A stretch of 25,714 nt of DNA from a virus, in the IMG/VR virus record IMGVR_UViG_3300029267_002513, positions 1-25,714 of that record; one strand, given 5' to 3'. The first letter of the stretch is position 1. Every line of letters starts with the position of its first letter. The translations under genes and the position numbers were made by a program. Below are positions 1-5,912 of the stretch, one piece after another. The notes below the pieces were generated by a model. That model was not told where the DNA came from. It saw only the letters and a list, made by a program, of their open reading frames with translations, and ran no database searches.

Positions 1-6
1 TTAGGT

Positions 7-62
7 GCGCCGACGAGGCAAAAAACAGCCACAACTAAATTTTGTGTACCCCGCGCGGCAAC
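7..62 (+). repeat. Dispersed intergenic module, copy 1
   Basis: First of three intergenic copies of a bipartite module. GCGCCGA is at 7-13 and GTGTACC at 44-50, 37 bp apart start to start, followed by a CG-rich stretch (CCGCGCGGCAAC). The other copies are at 5811-5864 and 22381-22432, all in the same orientation. Like copy 2 it lies just after a possible stop codon (TAG at 2-4, perhaps of a gene outside the window) and upstream of a + strand gene block. The role is unknown; a protein-binding site for replication or transcription control is an inference. Confidence 0.65.
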
Positions 63-90
63 TAGAATATAAGTATATATATGATCTAGT
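61..90 (+). promoter_or_regulatory. AT-rich leader with inverted repeat upstream of first gene
   Basis: ACTAGA (61-66) and TCTAGT (85-90) form an inverted repeat around an AT-rich core, with ATAT pairs inside it. The ribosome binding site of the first gene (AGGAG, 93-97) follows directly. TATAAG or TATATA within the core could serve as a -10 box, but no good -35 box is seen at the right distance. This may be a leader hairpin or an operator. Confidence 0.25.
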
Positions 91-103
91 CTAGGAGATT
101 TAT

Positions 104-385
104 ATGTTCGATTTCGATAACATTTCTGAAGCTATGAAAGAATTTGAGTTAGGCTACCATAAGGACGCTACAGAGTGGTACAAAAGCCTGACTCGAGAGG
201 AGCAAATGTATGCCTTTTATACTGTTACTAAAAAGATTTATCTCGGAGATATGGTCGAGAATGGATCCTATAGGCATGTTCTATACGATACCTTTGGCTT
301 CGATACTTCTTCGTATGTCATTGGTATGATGTCAAACTATATAGATATTCATAACGCCTTGCAGCCGCCACCCGAGGAGGAGTAA
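104..385 (+). CDS. Hypothetical protein (93 aa)
   Basis: I do not recognise this protein. It is small and acidic, rich in aromatic residues (Tyr, Phe), with no signal peptide or membrane segment and an acidic, proline-rich end (PPPEEE). The start is supported by AGGAG at 93-97, six bases upstream. Its TAA overlaps the ATG of the next gene (TAATG), and the ribosome binding site of that gene lies inside this one, so the two are probably translationally coupled. Its place at the head of a run of small genes suggests an early accessory phage protein. No function can be assigned. Confidence 0.75.
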   Translation: MFDFDNISEAMKEFELGYHKDATEWYKSLTREEQMYAFYTVTKKIYLGDMVENGSYRHVLYDTFGFDTSSYVIGMMSNYIDIHNALQPPPEEE

Positions 386-612
386 TGAACCTAGAAACTA
401 AACTTTTCTATTTTGATGAAGTTTCTTACGCTTTGAATGGCGATGTCTACTTTAGTAACTGTGTTCTTAAAAAGAATTTAGGTCCATATGTAGCGGGGGA
501 GCTTATTCGCCTAACGGTCTTAGCATCTGCTCCTAGAGATACGCTACTTATGTACTATAATGACTATAATGGCAGACCCAGCTACACCCACCAACTAGAG
601 GAATCCCTTTAG
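385..612 (+). CDS. Hypothetical protein (75 aa), paralogue of the 1476-1718 product
   Basis: Function unknown. The middle of the protein (DVYFSN-C-VLKKNLGP then GE) aligns with the product at 1476-1718 (DIYYYDLCTLKRDFGP then GE). Shared positions include Asp, Tyr, Cys, Leu-Lys, Gly-Pro and Gly-Glu, after which both alternate hydrophobic and polar residues like a small beta-rich domain and end in a Tyr-rich stretch. The two probably arose by duplication and now flank the phosphoesterase gene. The start overlaps the preceding stop (TAATG) and has a strong GAGGAGG ribosome binding site. No membrane segment is seen. Confidence 0.75.
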   Translation: MNLETKLFYFDEVSYALNGDVYFSNCVLKKNLGPYVAGELIRLTVLASAPRDTLLMYYNDYNGRPSYTHQLEESL

Positions 613-621
613 GGCACTAAC

Positions 622-1398
622 ATGAACATTAGATACTTTTCCGATCTTCATTTGGAGTTTTGGAAACAGCTACCCCCTCCCGAAGTATTCTTCCCCCTGT
701 ATAAAGACGATGTGTATATTTTTGCTGGTGATATTCATATAGGCACTGCTGCAATATCCTGGTTTGAAACTTTCGCTGATAAAGTAGGACACATTTTCTA
801 CGTTCTTGGGAATCATGAATACTACCATCAAGATTTCAAAACTCTCCCACAACAAGTAAAAACTGCAATAAGGTACTCTAAAGCCGATAATATAAGTTTG
901 CTTGAAGCAGCACACTACCCATCTGTTGTTGTAATTGATGAAGTCGAATTTACCGGGTCTACAGTGTGGACTAACTATGGTGAAGATCCGTATAAGGAGG
1001 CTGCAATATCGGGGCTACTTAGTGATTTTAAGCTAATCAAAAACTATTCCATAGCCCAAGTAAAGGAGCAGTACTACGCAGCAAAAAGCGCTATTATTGA
1101 CTTTCTGAGCGATGGGTCTCGTAGAAAAAAGGTAGTTATTTCACACCATAGCCCCTCTTTTGAGCTGGCATGGAAATCTAAAGCCTATTCTATCGGCCCT
1201 ATTACTGGAGCATTTCACTCCACTATTCTAGACGATGTTTCGGTGCAAATTAGTCCGGCTGCCTGGTTCTATGGCCATACCCATGAAAATCTCACATTAG
1301 ACACTTTGGGCGGTACTAAAGTACTTACCAACCAGTATGGCTATGCTAATTATAATACCGTAGCTGGGTTCGATGAAGACGCTGTATTCCAAATTTAA
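622..1398 (+). CDS. Calcineurin-like metallophosphoesterase
   Basis: A 258-aa two-metal phosphoesterase of the calcineurin-like superfamily. The metal-binding motifs appear in order: D8-x-H10 (SDLHLE), GD37-x-H39, GN64-H65-E, H175-H176 and GH219-T-H221. These motifs fix the fold but not the substrate, which could be a nucleotide, nucleic acid or phosphoprotein. It is distinct from the SbcD-like nuclease at 15791-16735 and has no ATPase partner beside it. It lies between two paralogous small genes in an early cluster. The upstream ribosome binding site is weak (AGGGC about ten bases before the ATG). Confidence 0.85.
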   Translation: MNIRYFSDLHLEFWKQLPPPEVFFPLYKDDVYIFAGDIHIGTAAISWFETFADKVGHIFYVLGNHEYYHQDFKTLPQQVKTAIRYSKADNISLLEAAHYPSVVVIDEVEFTGSTVWTNYGEDPYKEAAISGLLSDFKLIKNYSIAQVKEQYYAAKSAIIDFLSDGSRRKKVVISHHSPSFELAWKSKAYSIGPITGAFHSTILDDVSVQISPAAWFYGHTHENLTLDTLGGTKVLTNQYGYANYNTVAGFDEDAVFQI

Positions 1399-1407
1399 GG
1401 AGGTTAT

Positions 1408-1464
1408 ATGTATTTCTATCCTAGAGTGTACTTGTTCACTTTTCTAATGTTGTTGGGACTATAG
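1408..1464 (+). CDS. Possible 18-aa hydrophobic peptide
   Basis: A tiny open frame reading MYFYPRVYLFTFLMLLGL. It follows AAGGAGG (1397-1403), one of the best ribosome binding sites in the window, which overlaps the TAA of the phosphoesterase gene. No other start codon is well placed to use that site. The peptide is almost wholly hydrophobic and would be long enough to span a membrane. Its size makes chance possible. It could also be a leader that couples translation to the next gene, which starts 11 bases after its stop. Confidence 0.35.
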   Translation: MYFYPRVYLFTFLMLLGL

Positions 1465-1475
1465 GGGAGACTATT

Positions 1476-1718
1476 ATGCTATACTGTGGTTTAGAGAGTT
1501 ATTGGTTTATTTCTGAAATAGCAGAAGTAAATGACACTGCCGACATTTACTATTACGACCTATGTACTCTAAAAAGAGATTTTGGTCCGCTAAAAAGGGG
1601 GGAGCATTTCGTACTTATTAAAATTGATTTAGGTAGAATGAAAATCGTATTTTTTAAGTATGATAACTTCAAACCATATTATAGTGCTAACTTCTGCTTC
1701 AACATTATAGATGAGTAA
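1476..1718 (+). CDS. Hypothetical protein (80 aa), paralogue of the 385-612 product
   Basis: Function unknown. The block D-I-Y-Y-Y-D-L-C-T-L-K-R-D-F-G-P plus the following GE pair aligns with the 75-aa product at 385-612, with a one-residue gap. It is rich in Tyr, Phe and alternating beta-type residues. GGGGAG at 1465-1470 is a good ribosome binding site for this ATG. Its last codons overlap the start of the deaminase gene by eight bases, so it belongs to the same transcript. No membrane segment or known catalytic motif is seen. Confidence 0.75.
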   Translation: MLYCGLESYWFISEIAEVNDTADIYYYDLCTLKRDFGPLKRGEHFVLIKIDLGRMKIVFFKYDNFKPYYSANFCFNIIDE

Positions 1719-2019
1719 ACACTACAATATTACTGCAATTATTTATGATAAGCGCGGCCATATACTGTCAATAGGAAAGAATAGCTATATAAAGACTCAT
1801 CCCCTACAAGCTAAATTTGCCGCTAAAGCGGGAAAGGAAAAAGCAGTATACCTACACGCAGAAATAGCTGCACTAGTTAAACTGCGGGACTGGTCGAAAG
1901 CCCATAAGATTGTAGTAATGCGTTTTAACAAGGACGGCGAGCCAGCAAATGCTAAACCTTGTAGCATTTGCCAAAAAGCCCTTAGAGAAGCGGGCATATC
2001 TAACATAGAGCATACATAA
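1711..2019 (+). CDS. Compact zinc-dependent nucleotide/cytidine deaminase-like protein
   Basis: A 102-aa protein with the zinc signature of the cytidine/deoxycytidylate deaminase superfamily: H49-A-E51 (zinc ligand and catalytic glutamate) and P83-C84-x2-C87 (two cysteine ligands). In phages such enzymes usually convert dCMP to dUMP or act on another base or nucleoside. Together with the dUTPase and reductase at 19832-22334 this would fit deoxynucleotide supply. It is much shorter than typical dCMP deaminases of 150-190 aa and stops soon after the PCxxC motif, so it may be a minimal form with a different substrate. It overlaps the preceding gene by eight bases and the next start by one (TAATG). 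Confidence 0.75.
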   Translation: MSKHYNITAIIYDKRGHILSIGKNSYIKTHPLQAKFAAKAGKEKAVYLHAEIAALVKLRDWSKAHKIVVMRFNKDGEPANAKPCSICQKALREAGISNIEHT

Positions 2020-2195
2020 TGAGCAATGACAAACTTAACTTAATCACCGAATCTATCTTAGCCGGAATTTCAGATATTATTTACAAAAATAGGTACACCA
2101 GGTATCCCTGGATGAACAGCTATGAGGTTGCCGCCTACAATGTAGGGGTTACCATAGCTAAAAAGGCACTAGAACCGGGAGATGCTAAAAAATAA
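2019..2195 (+). CDS. Hypothetical protein (58 aa)
   Basis: A short gene whose ATG shares one base with the deaminase stop (TAATG). It runs to a TAA at 2193-2195, four bases before the -35 box of the next promoter. The product starts MSNDKLNLITESILAG, is mostly predicted helix and ends in a lysine-rich tail. No motif is recognised. The tight overlap and its end exactly at the promoter support it as the last gene of the first early operon. Confidence 0.6.
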   Translation: MSNDKLNLITESILAGISDIIYKNRYTRYPWMNSYEVAAYNVGVTIAKKALEPGDAKK

Positions 2196-2198
2196 GTC

Positions 2199-2227
2199 TT
2201 GACGGCCAAGGTAAATATTGCTATAAT
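2199..2227 (+). promoter_or_regulatory. Sigma70-type promoter P1
   Basis: TTGACG (2199-2204), a 17-bp spacer and TATAAT (2222-2227), so the -10 is perfect and the -35 has five of six matches. Transcription should start near 2234. It lies directly after a stop codon and serves the two-gene unit that ends at the terminator at 2806-2826. The sequences around both boxes resemble promoters P2 and P3. Confidence 0.88.
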
Positions 2228-2256
2228 ATATATACTGAATGAGAGGAGAGACAGTT

Positions 2257-2517
2257 ATGAAGATTATCCCTGCCTATGGCCGTTCCTACAAGACACCTGA
2301 TGCTGCTATCGAAGACTGGAAAGCAGGCAAAGACTTCCGCATCGTTAATGGCCCTTACCTCTCGATTCGAGATGTTAAAGCCATGATGGAAGACCGCAAC
2401 CCTATCGACGAGATCATGTTCGGTTCGGAAGTTATTGCAGAGCTTTTCTGGGCTTATCCTCGCCGCACTGACACTGCAATCTATCTTACCCCAACCGACC
2501 GCGTCATCATTCGCTAG
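2257..2517 (+). CDS. Hypothetical protein (86 aa), likely highly expressed
   Basis: Function unknown; a soluble protein starting MKIIPAYGRSYKTPDAA. An ATG at 2239 is in frame, but 2257 is preferred because GAGGAGAG (2243-2250) sits correctly before it and 2239 would lie only about five bases from the expected transcript start. Codon use differs from most of the window, with more C- and G-ending codons (CGC, TTC, ATC, AAG). Under a near-consensus promoter this suggests strong early expression, though recent acquisition is also possible. No domain is recognised. Confidence 0.75.
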   Translation: MKIIPAYGRSYKTPDAAIEDWKAGKDFRIVNGPYLSIRDVKAMMEDRNPIDEIMFGSEVIAELFWAYPRRTDTAIYLTPTDRVIIR

Positions 2518-2573
2518 GATCATGCTTAGCAGGGATGCTACCTCTTTCCTTAACTTTTAATTAGGAGAATGTT

Positions 2574-2792
2574 ATGGCTGGTTTCCTTACGTCTTTCTGG
2601 GATCGGTGCAAAGAGCTTGCAGAGATTGTAGACGGTGTAGGCACTACGGTCATCGTTTTTAACGACGAGGAAGTAGCAGACGAAGCGTTTAAGTACGCTC
2701 AGGACGAGGAGAAGTTCTACGATGCAGTGCCAGAAAAAGCAGAAGTTCTTCTTTGCCGCAATGTCGTAGTTGTTCTTTGGCCTCTCCAGTAA
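2574..2792 (+). CDS. Hypothetical small acidic protein (72 aa)
   Basis: Function unknown. It is a 72-residue acidic protein (MAGFLTSFWDRCKELAEIVD at the start, several Asp/Glu clusters in the middle, a hydrophobic NVVVVLWPLQ end). The start has TAGGAG about nine bases upstream. Like its neighbour at 2257-2517 it uses more GC-rich codons than the rest of the window. The pair lies between promoter P1 and a strong terminator and so forms a separate two-gene unit. Small acidic early phage proteins often inhibit or mimic host factors, but nothing here shows that directly. Confidence 0.7.
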   Translation: MAGFLTSFWDRCKELAEIVDGVGTTVIVFNDEEVADEAFKYAQDEEKFYDAVPEKAEVLLCRNVVVVLWPLQ

Positions 2793-2805
2793 TCTAAGCA
2801 AGTTG

Positions 2806-2826
2806 CCCCCCTTCGGGGGGATTTTT
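2806..2826 (+). terminator. Rho-independent terminator with UUCG-type loop
   Basis: Six C (2806-2811), TTC, six G (2815-2820), then ATTTTT. The stem can close with a stable C(UUCG)G tetraloop. It lies 13 bases after the 2574-2792 gene and just before the next gene, and closes the P1 unit. Confidence 0.9.
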
Positions 2827-2841
2827 CCGTTTGGGGATTTT

Positions 2842-3324
2842 ATGAATATCTTTGTGCTAGATCGAAATGTAGATGCTTTAGTACAAGCACACGTAGACAA
2901 ACACGTAGTAAAAATGATTCTAGAGCATGCTCAAATGTTGTCTACTGCGGTACGGCTAACTTTACCAGAAGATAAAGTAGGGCCGGCATATAAAGCAAGC
3001 TACCAGAAACACCCATGCACTTTGTGGGTTATGGAGGCATTAGAAAACTGGTTATGGCTAAGAGAAGTTACCATTAGGTTAAACGAAGAGTTTATGTACA
3101 GATTCGATAAAAAAGTCTGGCACAAATCAGCTACAGTAGTAGCTAACCTACCAATTCCTGAGCTAGAAGATAAATCTATGACTCCATTTGCTATGGCGAT
3201 GCCAGACAACATCAAGGAGGATGATCGAGTACAGGCTTACAGAGATTACTACAATACACATAAACGACACTTGTTTAAGTGGACCAAACGCCCAGTGCCA
3301 GAATGGGTTGTGTTAGAAATTTAA
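2842..3324 (+). CDS. Conserved phage protein of unknown function (DKHVVKM / HPC..W family)
   Basis: A 160-aa protein with features I associate with a family common in phages and some bacteria: MNIFVLD at the start, DKHVVKMILEHAQMLSTA near residue 20, a HPCTLWV motif, and a C-terminal MPDN...AYRDYY...KWTKRPVPEW block. Such proteins are usually annotated as hypothetical; a DNA glycosylase-like role has been suggested for some, but I cannot support it from this sequence. The frame extends upstream to 2770, but that start would read through the terminator, so the ATG at 2842 after GGGGA is chosen. No promoter of its own is seen, so expression may depend on read-through. Confidence 0.8.
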   Translation: MNIFVLDRNVDALVQAHVDKHVVKMILEHAQMLSTAVRLTLPEDKVGPAYKASYQKHPCTLWVMEALENWLWLREVTIRLNEEFMYRFDKKVWHKSATVVANLPIPELEDKSMTPFAMAMPDNIKEDDRVQAYRDYYNTHKRHLFKWTKRPVPEWVVLEI

Positions 3325-3326
3325 TC

Positions 3327-3355
3327 TTGACAGGAGAGCTAAACTATCGTATAAT
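3327..3355 (+). promoter_or_regulatory. Sigma70-type promoter P2 (consensus)
   Basis: TTGACA (3327-3332), a 17-bp spacer and TATAAT (3350-3355), a full match to the sigma70 consensus. The start point should be near 3362. It lies two bases after the preceding stop codon and leads into the 3380-5808 gene string. Confidence 0.92.
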
Positions 3356-3379
3356 ATACTCTGAAATGGGAGAAAAGTT

Positions 3380-3532
3380 ATGCCATGTATGAAATGCAGT
3401 AACGGTAAATGGAAGTACGGAAAACGAGGTAAGTGCGTATTTGATACTCTTGAGGCATGTAAAGCAGCTGAAGCTGCTATTCATGCACGAGAGAACAAGA
3501 AACCCAAGAAAAGTAAAACAGGAGATAAATAA
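3380..3532 (+). CDS. Small Cys4 protein (50 aa), zinc-ribbon-like
   Basis: A 50-residue protein with cysteines at 3, 6, 19 and 27 (MPCMKCSNGKWKYGKRGKC, then a CKAAEAA helix) and a very basic tail (KKPKKSKTGDK). The spacing C-x2-C-x12-C-x7-C suggests a small metal-binding knuckle. Similar MPCxxCxNGK mini-proteins occur in other phages without an assigned function. GGGAG at 3368-3372 is a good ribosome binding site and P2 lies just upstream. The stop overlaps the next ATG by one base. A nucleic-acid- or polymerase-binding role is a guess based only on the Cys pattern and charge. Confidence 0.75.
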   Translation: MPCMKCSNGKWKYGKRGKCVFDTLEACKAAEAAIHARENKKPKKSKTGDK

Positions 3533-3885
3533 TGTCTGAGTGGTCCGACGAGCTAAAAGAAAAAGTTGTTAAGATGTACGAGGAGAGCAACCCTACTCCA
3601 GAAAATACCGTTGAAATCTGTGCGGATATTGCAGAGCAGGTTGATAAAACACCTAATGGTGTTCGTATTATTCTCATGCACGCAGGGGTTTGGGTAAAGA
3701 AAGCCCAGGCTAAGAAAGATGGTGCATCTTCAGATGATAAGCCTAAGCGAGTATCTAAACAAGATGCTATCGATGCTCTAAAGGAGCTTCTAGAAGAGCG
3801 TAACGCTGAGGTAGACTCAGCTATTCTGGATAAGCTGACGGGAAAAGCAGCAGTATATTTCACTAATGTAATCAACTCAATCTAA
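3532..3885 (+). CDS. Single-repeat HTH/SANT-like DNA-binding protein (117 aa)
   Basis: Residues 3-57 form a helix-turn-helix-like unit starting with Trp-Ser-Asp-Glu and containing DIAEQVDKTPNGVRIILMH. That segment closely matches residues 206-224 of the 251-aa product at 6652-7407 (DIAETVGKTLRGVKAMLTH), so the two are related. A charged linker and a C-terminal helical stretch follow. Putative role: an early DNA-binding or regulatory protein. The start overlaps the preceding stop, and AGGAG lies ten bases upstream. Codon use is less AT-rich than the ligase genes, as for other probably abundant proteins here. Confidence 0.7.
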   Translation: MSEWSDELKEKVVKMYEESNPTPENTVEICADIAEQVDKTPNGVRIILMHAGVWVKKAQAKKDGASSDDKPKRVSKQDAIDALKELLEERNAEVDSAILDKLTGKAAVYFTNVINSI

Positions 3886-3895
3886 CGAGGCGATC

Positions 3896-4576
3896 ATGGC
3901 TTCTCTTAGAAAGAAACAAGGCGAAAAATTAGATGCAGCTTCTATCCAAAAAGTTATAGAGCTGCTAAATAGCGAGCAACCTATCTCTAAGAAGGAAGCC
4001 TGTGAAATCTTAAACATTTCGTACAATACTACTCGCCTCAATAAGATAATCAACGATCATACTGAAAGAGAGGAGTATCGTGCGAAGCGCAGAAAGGAAC
4101 TAGCTAAACATCCGGTTAGTGAAAGAGAGAAGGCAGAGATCATAACATATTATCTCCACTCTTTTTCTCTTTCAGCCGTGTCAGAGTCTACTTTTAGAAG
4201 CACAGAGGTAATAAAGCGCGTTTTAAAGGAATTCTCAATTCCCCTAAAGGATAGTAGCTACACATACCATAACCCTCCACTACTAGAGGAAACCTCTTAT
4301 GCCGTAGATTACAAACCGGGAGACTTAGTATTTTCAGCTAAGTATTACAGCATAGCGTATATTTCTAAACTAATAAAAACTGACGAAATTACCTCCTATT
4401 ACCGTATTTATATTATAGGGGTAAATGAAAGATACGCAATACAACCAGCTTATGAACTAGCTGACCTTAGACCCTTACAGGAGATGGGAGTACAACCTAA
4501 AACAATGGATAAAAATGACATTGTGTACGCCATCAATGAAGCCCTAATTAAAGCAAGAAAAGGTAAGTCGAAATGA
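3896..4576 (+). CDS. HTH DNA-binding protein (226 aa), putative regulator
   Basis: Two helix-turn-helix-like segments can be seen. The first is about residues 15-60 (SIQKVIELL...SKKEACEILNISYNTTRLNKII). The second is about residues 73-115 (VSEREKAEIITYY, then SAVSESTFRSTEVIKRVLKEF), which resembles HTH units of resolvases and transposase-type regulators. From about 130 to 195 the protein is beta-rich (PGDLVFSAKYYSIAYISKL...YRIYIIGVNERYAIQP), like a small barrel. This layout fits a sequence-specific DNA-binding regulator of phage genes. The true target is unknown; the dispersed modules described here are candidates by context only. GAGG precedes the ATG, and the stop overlaps the next start (ATGA). 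Confidence 0.65.
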   Translation: MASLRKKQGEKLDAASIQKVIELLNSEQPISKKEACEILNISYNTTRLNKIINDHTEREEYRAKRRKELAKHPVSEREKAEIITYYLHSFSLSAVSESTFRSTEVIKRVLKEFSIPLKDSSYTYHNPPLLEETSYAVDYKPGDLVFSAKYYSIAYISKLIKTDEITSYYRIYIIGVNERYAIQPAYELADLRPLQEMGVQPKTMDKNDIVYAINEALIKARKGKSK

Positions 4577-4836
4577 ACAAGCACGCATTTCTAAAGCAAA
4601 TGAAAATCTATGGTGATGCATACGTAAACGAAGAAGTAGGGGTAGCTACGACTACCTTTAGCAACAAGTATATCAAGGGACGACCAATTCTTCGATTGCC
4701 TAAACGCTCACGCAAAGGTGCTTTAGTGTGGTCTTGGACCAATAATCAATATATGGTAGTGAATACAGCTCCTATTAGAAAGCTAGAACCACTATCAAAG
4801 ATGTTAAACAATTTCTCAAAGCCAGATTTGGGGTAA
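4573..4836 (+). CDS. Hypothetical basic protein (87 aa)
   Basis: Function unknown. It is a basic 87-residue protein with the stretch GRPILRLPKRSRKGALVWSW followed by TNNQYMVVNT, which looks like a compact beta-rich nucleic-acid-binding core, though I do not recognise a family. It is coupled to the preceding HTH gene by an ATGA overlap and lies three bases before the ligase gene. This suggests a role alongside DNA-binding or replication functions. Confidence 0.65.
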   Translation: MNKHAFLKQMKIYGDAYVNEEVGVATTTFSNKYIKGRPILRLPKRSRKGALVWSWTNNQYMVVNTAPIRKLEPLSKMLNNFSKPDLG

Positions 4837-4839
4837 GTT

Positions 4840-5808
4840 ATGGAAAGTATTGAAGCCTTGCTAGATAGAGCCTCCGAAGCATACTATAAAGGAGAGCAAC
4901 AGATTCTATCAGATCAGGAGTTTGATTACCTTGCTGAACTAATTGGATACAATAAAGTAGGTGCAACTATTGGCAATATGCCACATTATAGCCGTATGTA
5001 TTCATTAAGGAAGTATGTGCAGGGCGATTCTCTACCGGAACTAGAAGATCCTATCATAACCCCTAAACTGGATGGATCTGCAGTAAGCCTACTATATGTA
5101 AGCTCTGGAAATAGTACTGTGCAGCTGAGTACTGCACTAACTAGAGGCAACGGACTTCTGGGAGAAAATATAACAGATAAACTCTCTACCTTAGTACCTC
5201 TCCAGCTTAGGTGTTCTGCATCTATACTGTTTATCACTGGAGAAGTTGTTACTGATATAGGAGAGCACTCAAAAAATAGTAGGAACTACGTTTCGGGAGC
5301 ACTTCACCTAAAGAATATGGATGAGTTCAAAACTCGTAGATTGAGTTTTGTAGCTTATGGAGTAGTATATGCTGGGTGGGAGAAATCAACCTATCTAGAG
5401 GATATGGATTTCCTAGATAAGCTGGGATTCAGTACTGTAGTAACGGTAGATCATTCTAACATTCTAAAAGATGGGAAAGTCTTTCGAGAAAACAGTAACC
5501 GTCTATACGTTTCTAGAGGCTTCACAGATCGCTACCCTAGAGCAGCCTATGCTGTAAAGAATACAGAGGATTTTGAAGTAAAGGAAACCACCCTAAGAGA
5601 GGTAAAATGGCAAGTTGGAAAAAATGGAACCATAACGCCAGTAGGGTATTTTGACGAGATAGTTCTAGATGGAGCTAAAGTCTCAAAAGCCACCCTACAT
5701 AATATAGGCTTTATTGAGGAGATGGGAATTGAACTTAACTGTACTATACTGGTTACGAGATCGGGAGGTATCATACCAAAAGTCTTAGCGGTATCAGAAA
5801 ATTTTTAA
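4840..5808 (+). CDS. ligA: NAD+-dependent DNA ligase, N-terminal half (adenylation plus OB fold)
   Basis: This 322-aa protein is the catalytic half of an NAD+-dependent DNA ligase. A short domain Ia, which binds NMN (YYKGEQQILSDQEFDYL, about 15-31), precedes the adenylation domain with its active-site lysine in K76-L-D78-G. Further on are a GE-V-V strand, the VKWQVGKNGTITPV block and the OB-fold SKATLHN...VTRSGGIIPKV, matching RAGDVIPQV in cellular enzymes. It then stops, where cellular ligases continue into the zinc finger. The missing zinc-finger, HhH and BRCT parts are encoded separately at 5913-6671, as in T5. Domain Ia is shorter than in E. coli LigA. GGGG about eight bases upstream is a moderate ribosome binding site. 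Confidence 0.93.
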   Translation: MESIEALLDRASEAYYKGEQQILSDQEFDYLAELIGYNKVGATIGNMPHYSRMYSLRKYVQGDSLPELEDPIITPKLDGSAVSLLYVSSGNSTVQLSTALTRGNGLLGENITDKLSTLVPLQLRCSASILFITGEVVTDIGEHSKNSRNYVSGALHLKNMDEFKTRRLSFVAYGVVYAGWEKSTYLEDMDFLDKLGFSTVVTVDHSNILKDGKVFRENSNRLYVSRGFTDRYPRAAYAVKNTEDFEVKETTLREVKWQVGKNGTITPVGYFDEIVLDGAKVSKATLHNIGFIEEMGIELNCTILVTRSGGIIPKVLAVSENF

Positions 5809-5810
5809 CC

Positions 5811-5864
5811 AGCGCCGAGCTAGGCATTTTGCCTAGCAAAAAATTCTGTATACCGCGCGTAACC
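5811..5864 (+). repeat. Dispersed intergenic module, copy 2, with internal hairpin
   Basis: GCGCCGA is at 5812-5818 and GTATACC at 5848-5854 (36 bp apart), followed by GCGCGTAACC. Between them GCTAGGC (5819-5825) and GCCTAGC (5831-5837) form a perfect seven-pair hairpin with loop ATTTT, followed by six A. The module fills the gap between the ligase halves and lies 17 bp before promoter P3. The hairpin is absent from copies 1 and 3. Confidence 0.7.
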
Positions 5865-5881
5865 CTGTACAAAAATAATTC

Positions 5882-5910
5882 TTGACATTCATGTCTGTTT
5901 TTGGTATAAT
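5882..5910 (+). promoter_or_regulatory. Sigma70-type promoter P3 (consensus), abutting the next ATG
   Basis: TTGACA (5882-5887), a 17-bp spacer and TATAAT (5905-5910), a full consensus match. Only two bases separate the -10 box from the ATG at 5913, so a normal start point (5916-5918) would fall inside or after that codon. It would serve the 6652-7407 gene and the replication genes beyond. Confidence 0.9.
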
Positions 5911-5912
5911 AT

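Noticed and set aside
2770-2841. Upstream start at 2770 for the 2842-3324 gene
   Set aside because: It would read through the terminator hairpin at 2806-2826 and gives a low-complexity N terminus; the ATG at 2842 begins the family-typical MNIFVLD.
3477-3875. - strand open frame of 132 codons opposite the 117-aa HTH gene
   Set aside because: Serine-rich low-complexity translation typical of an antisense shadow; no ribosome binding site, and the + strand gene is well supported.
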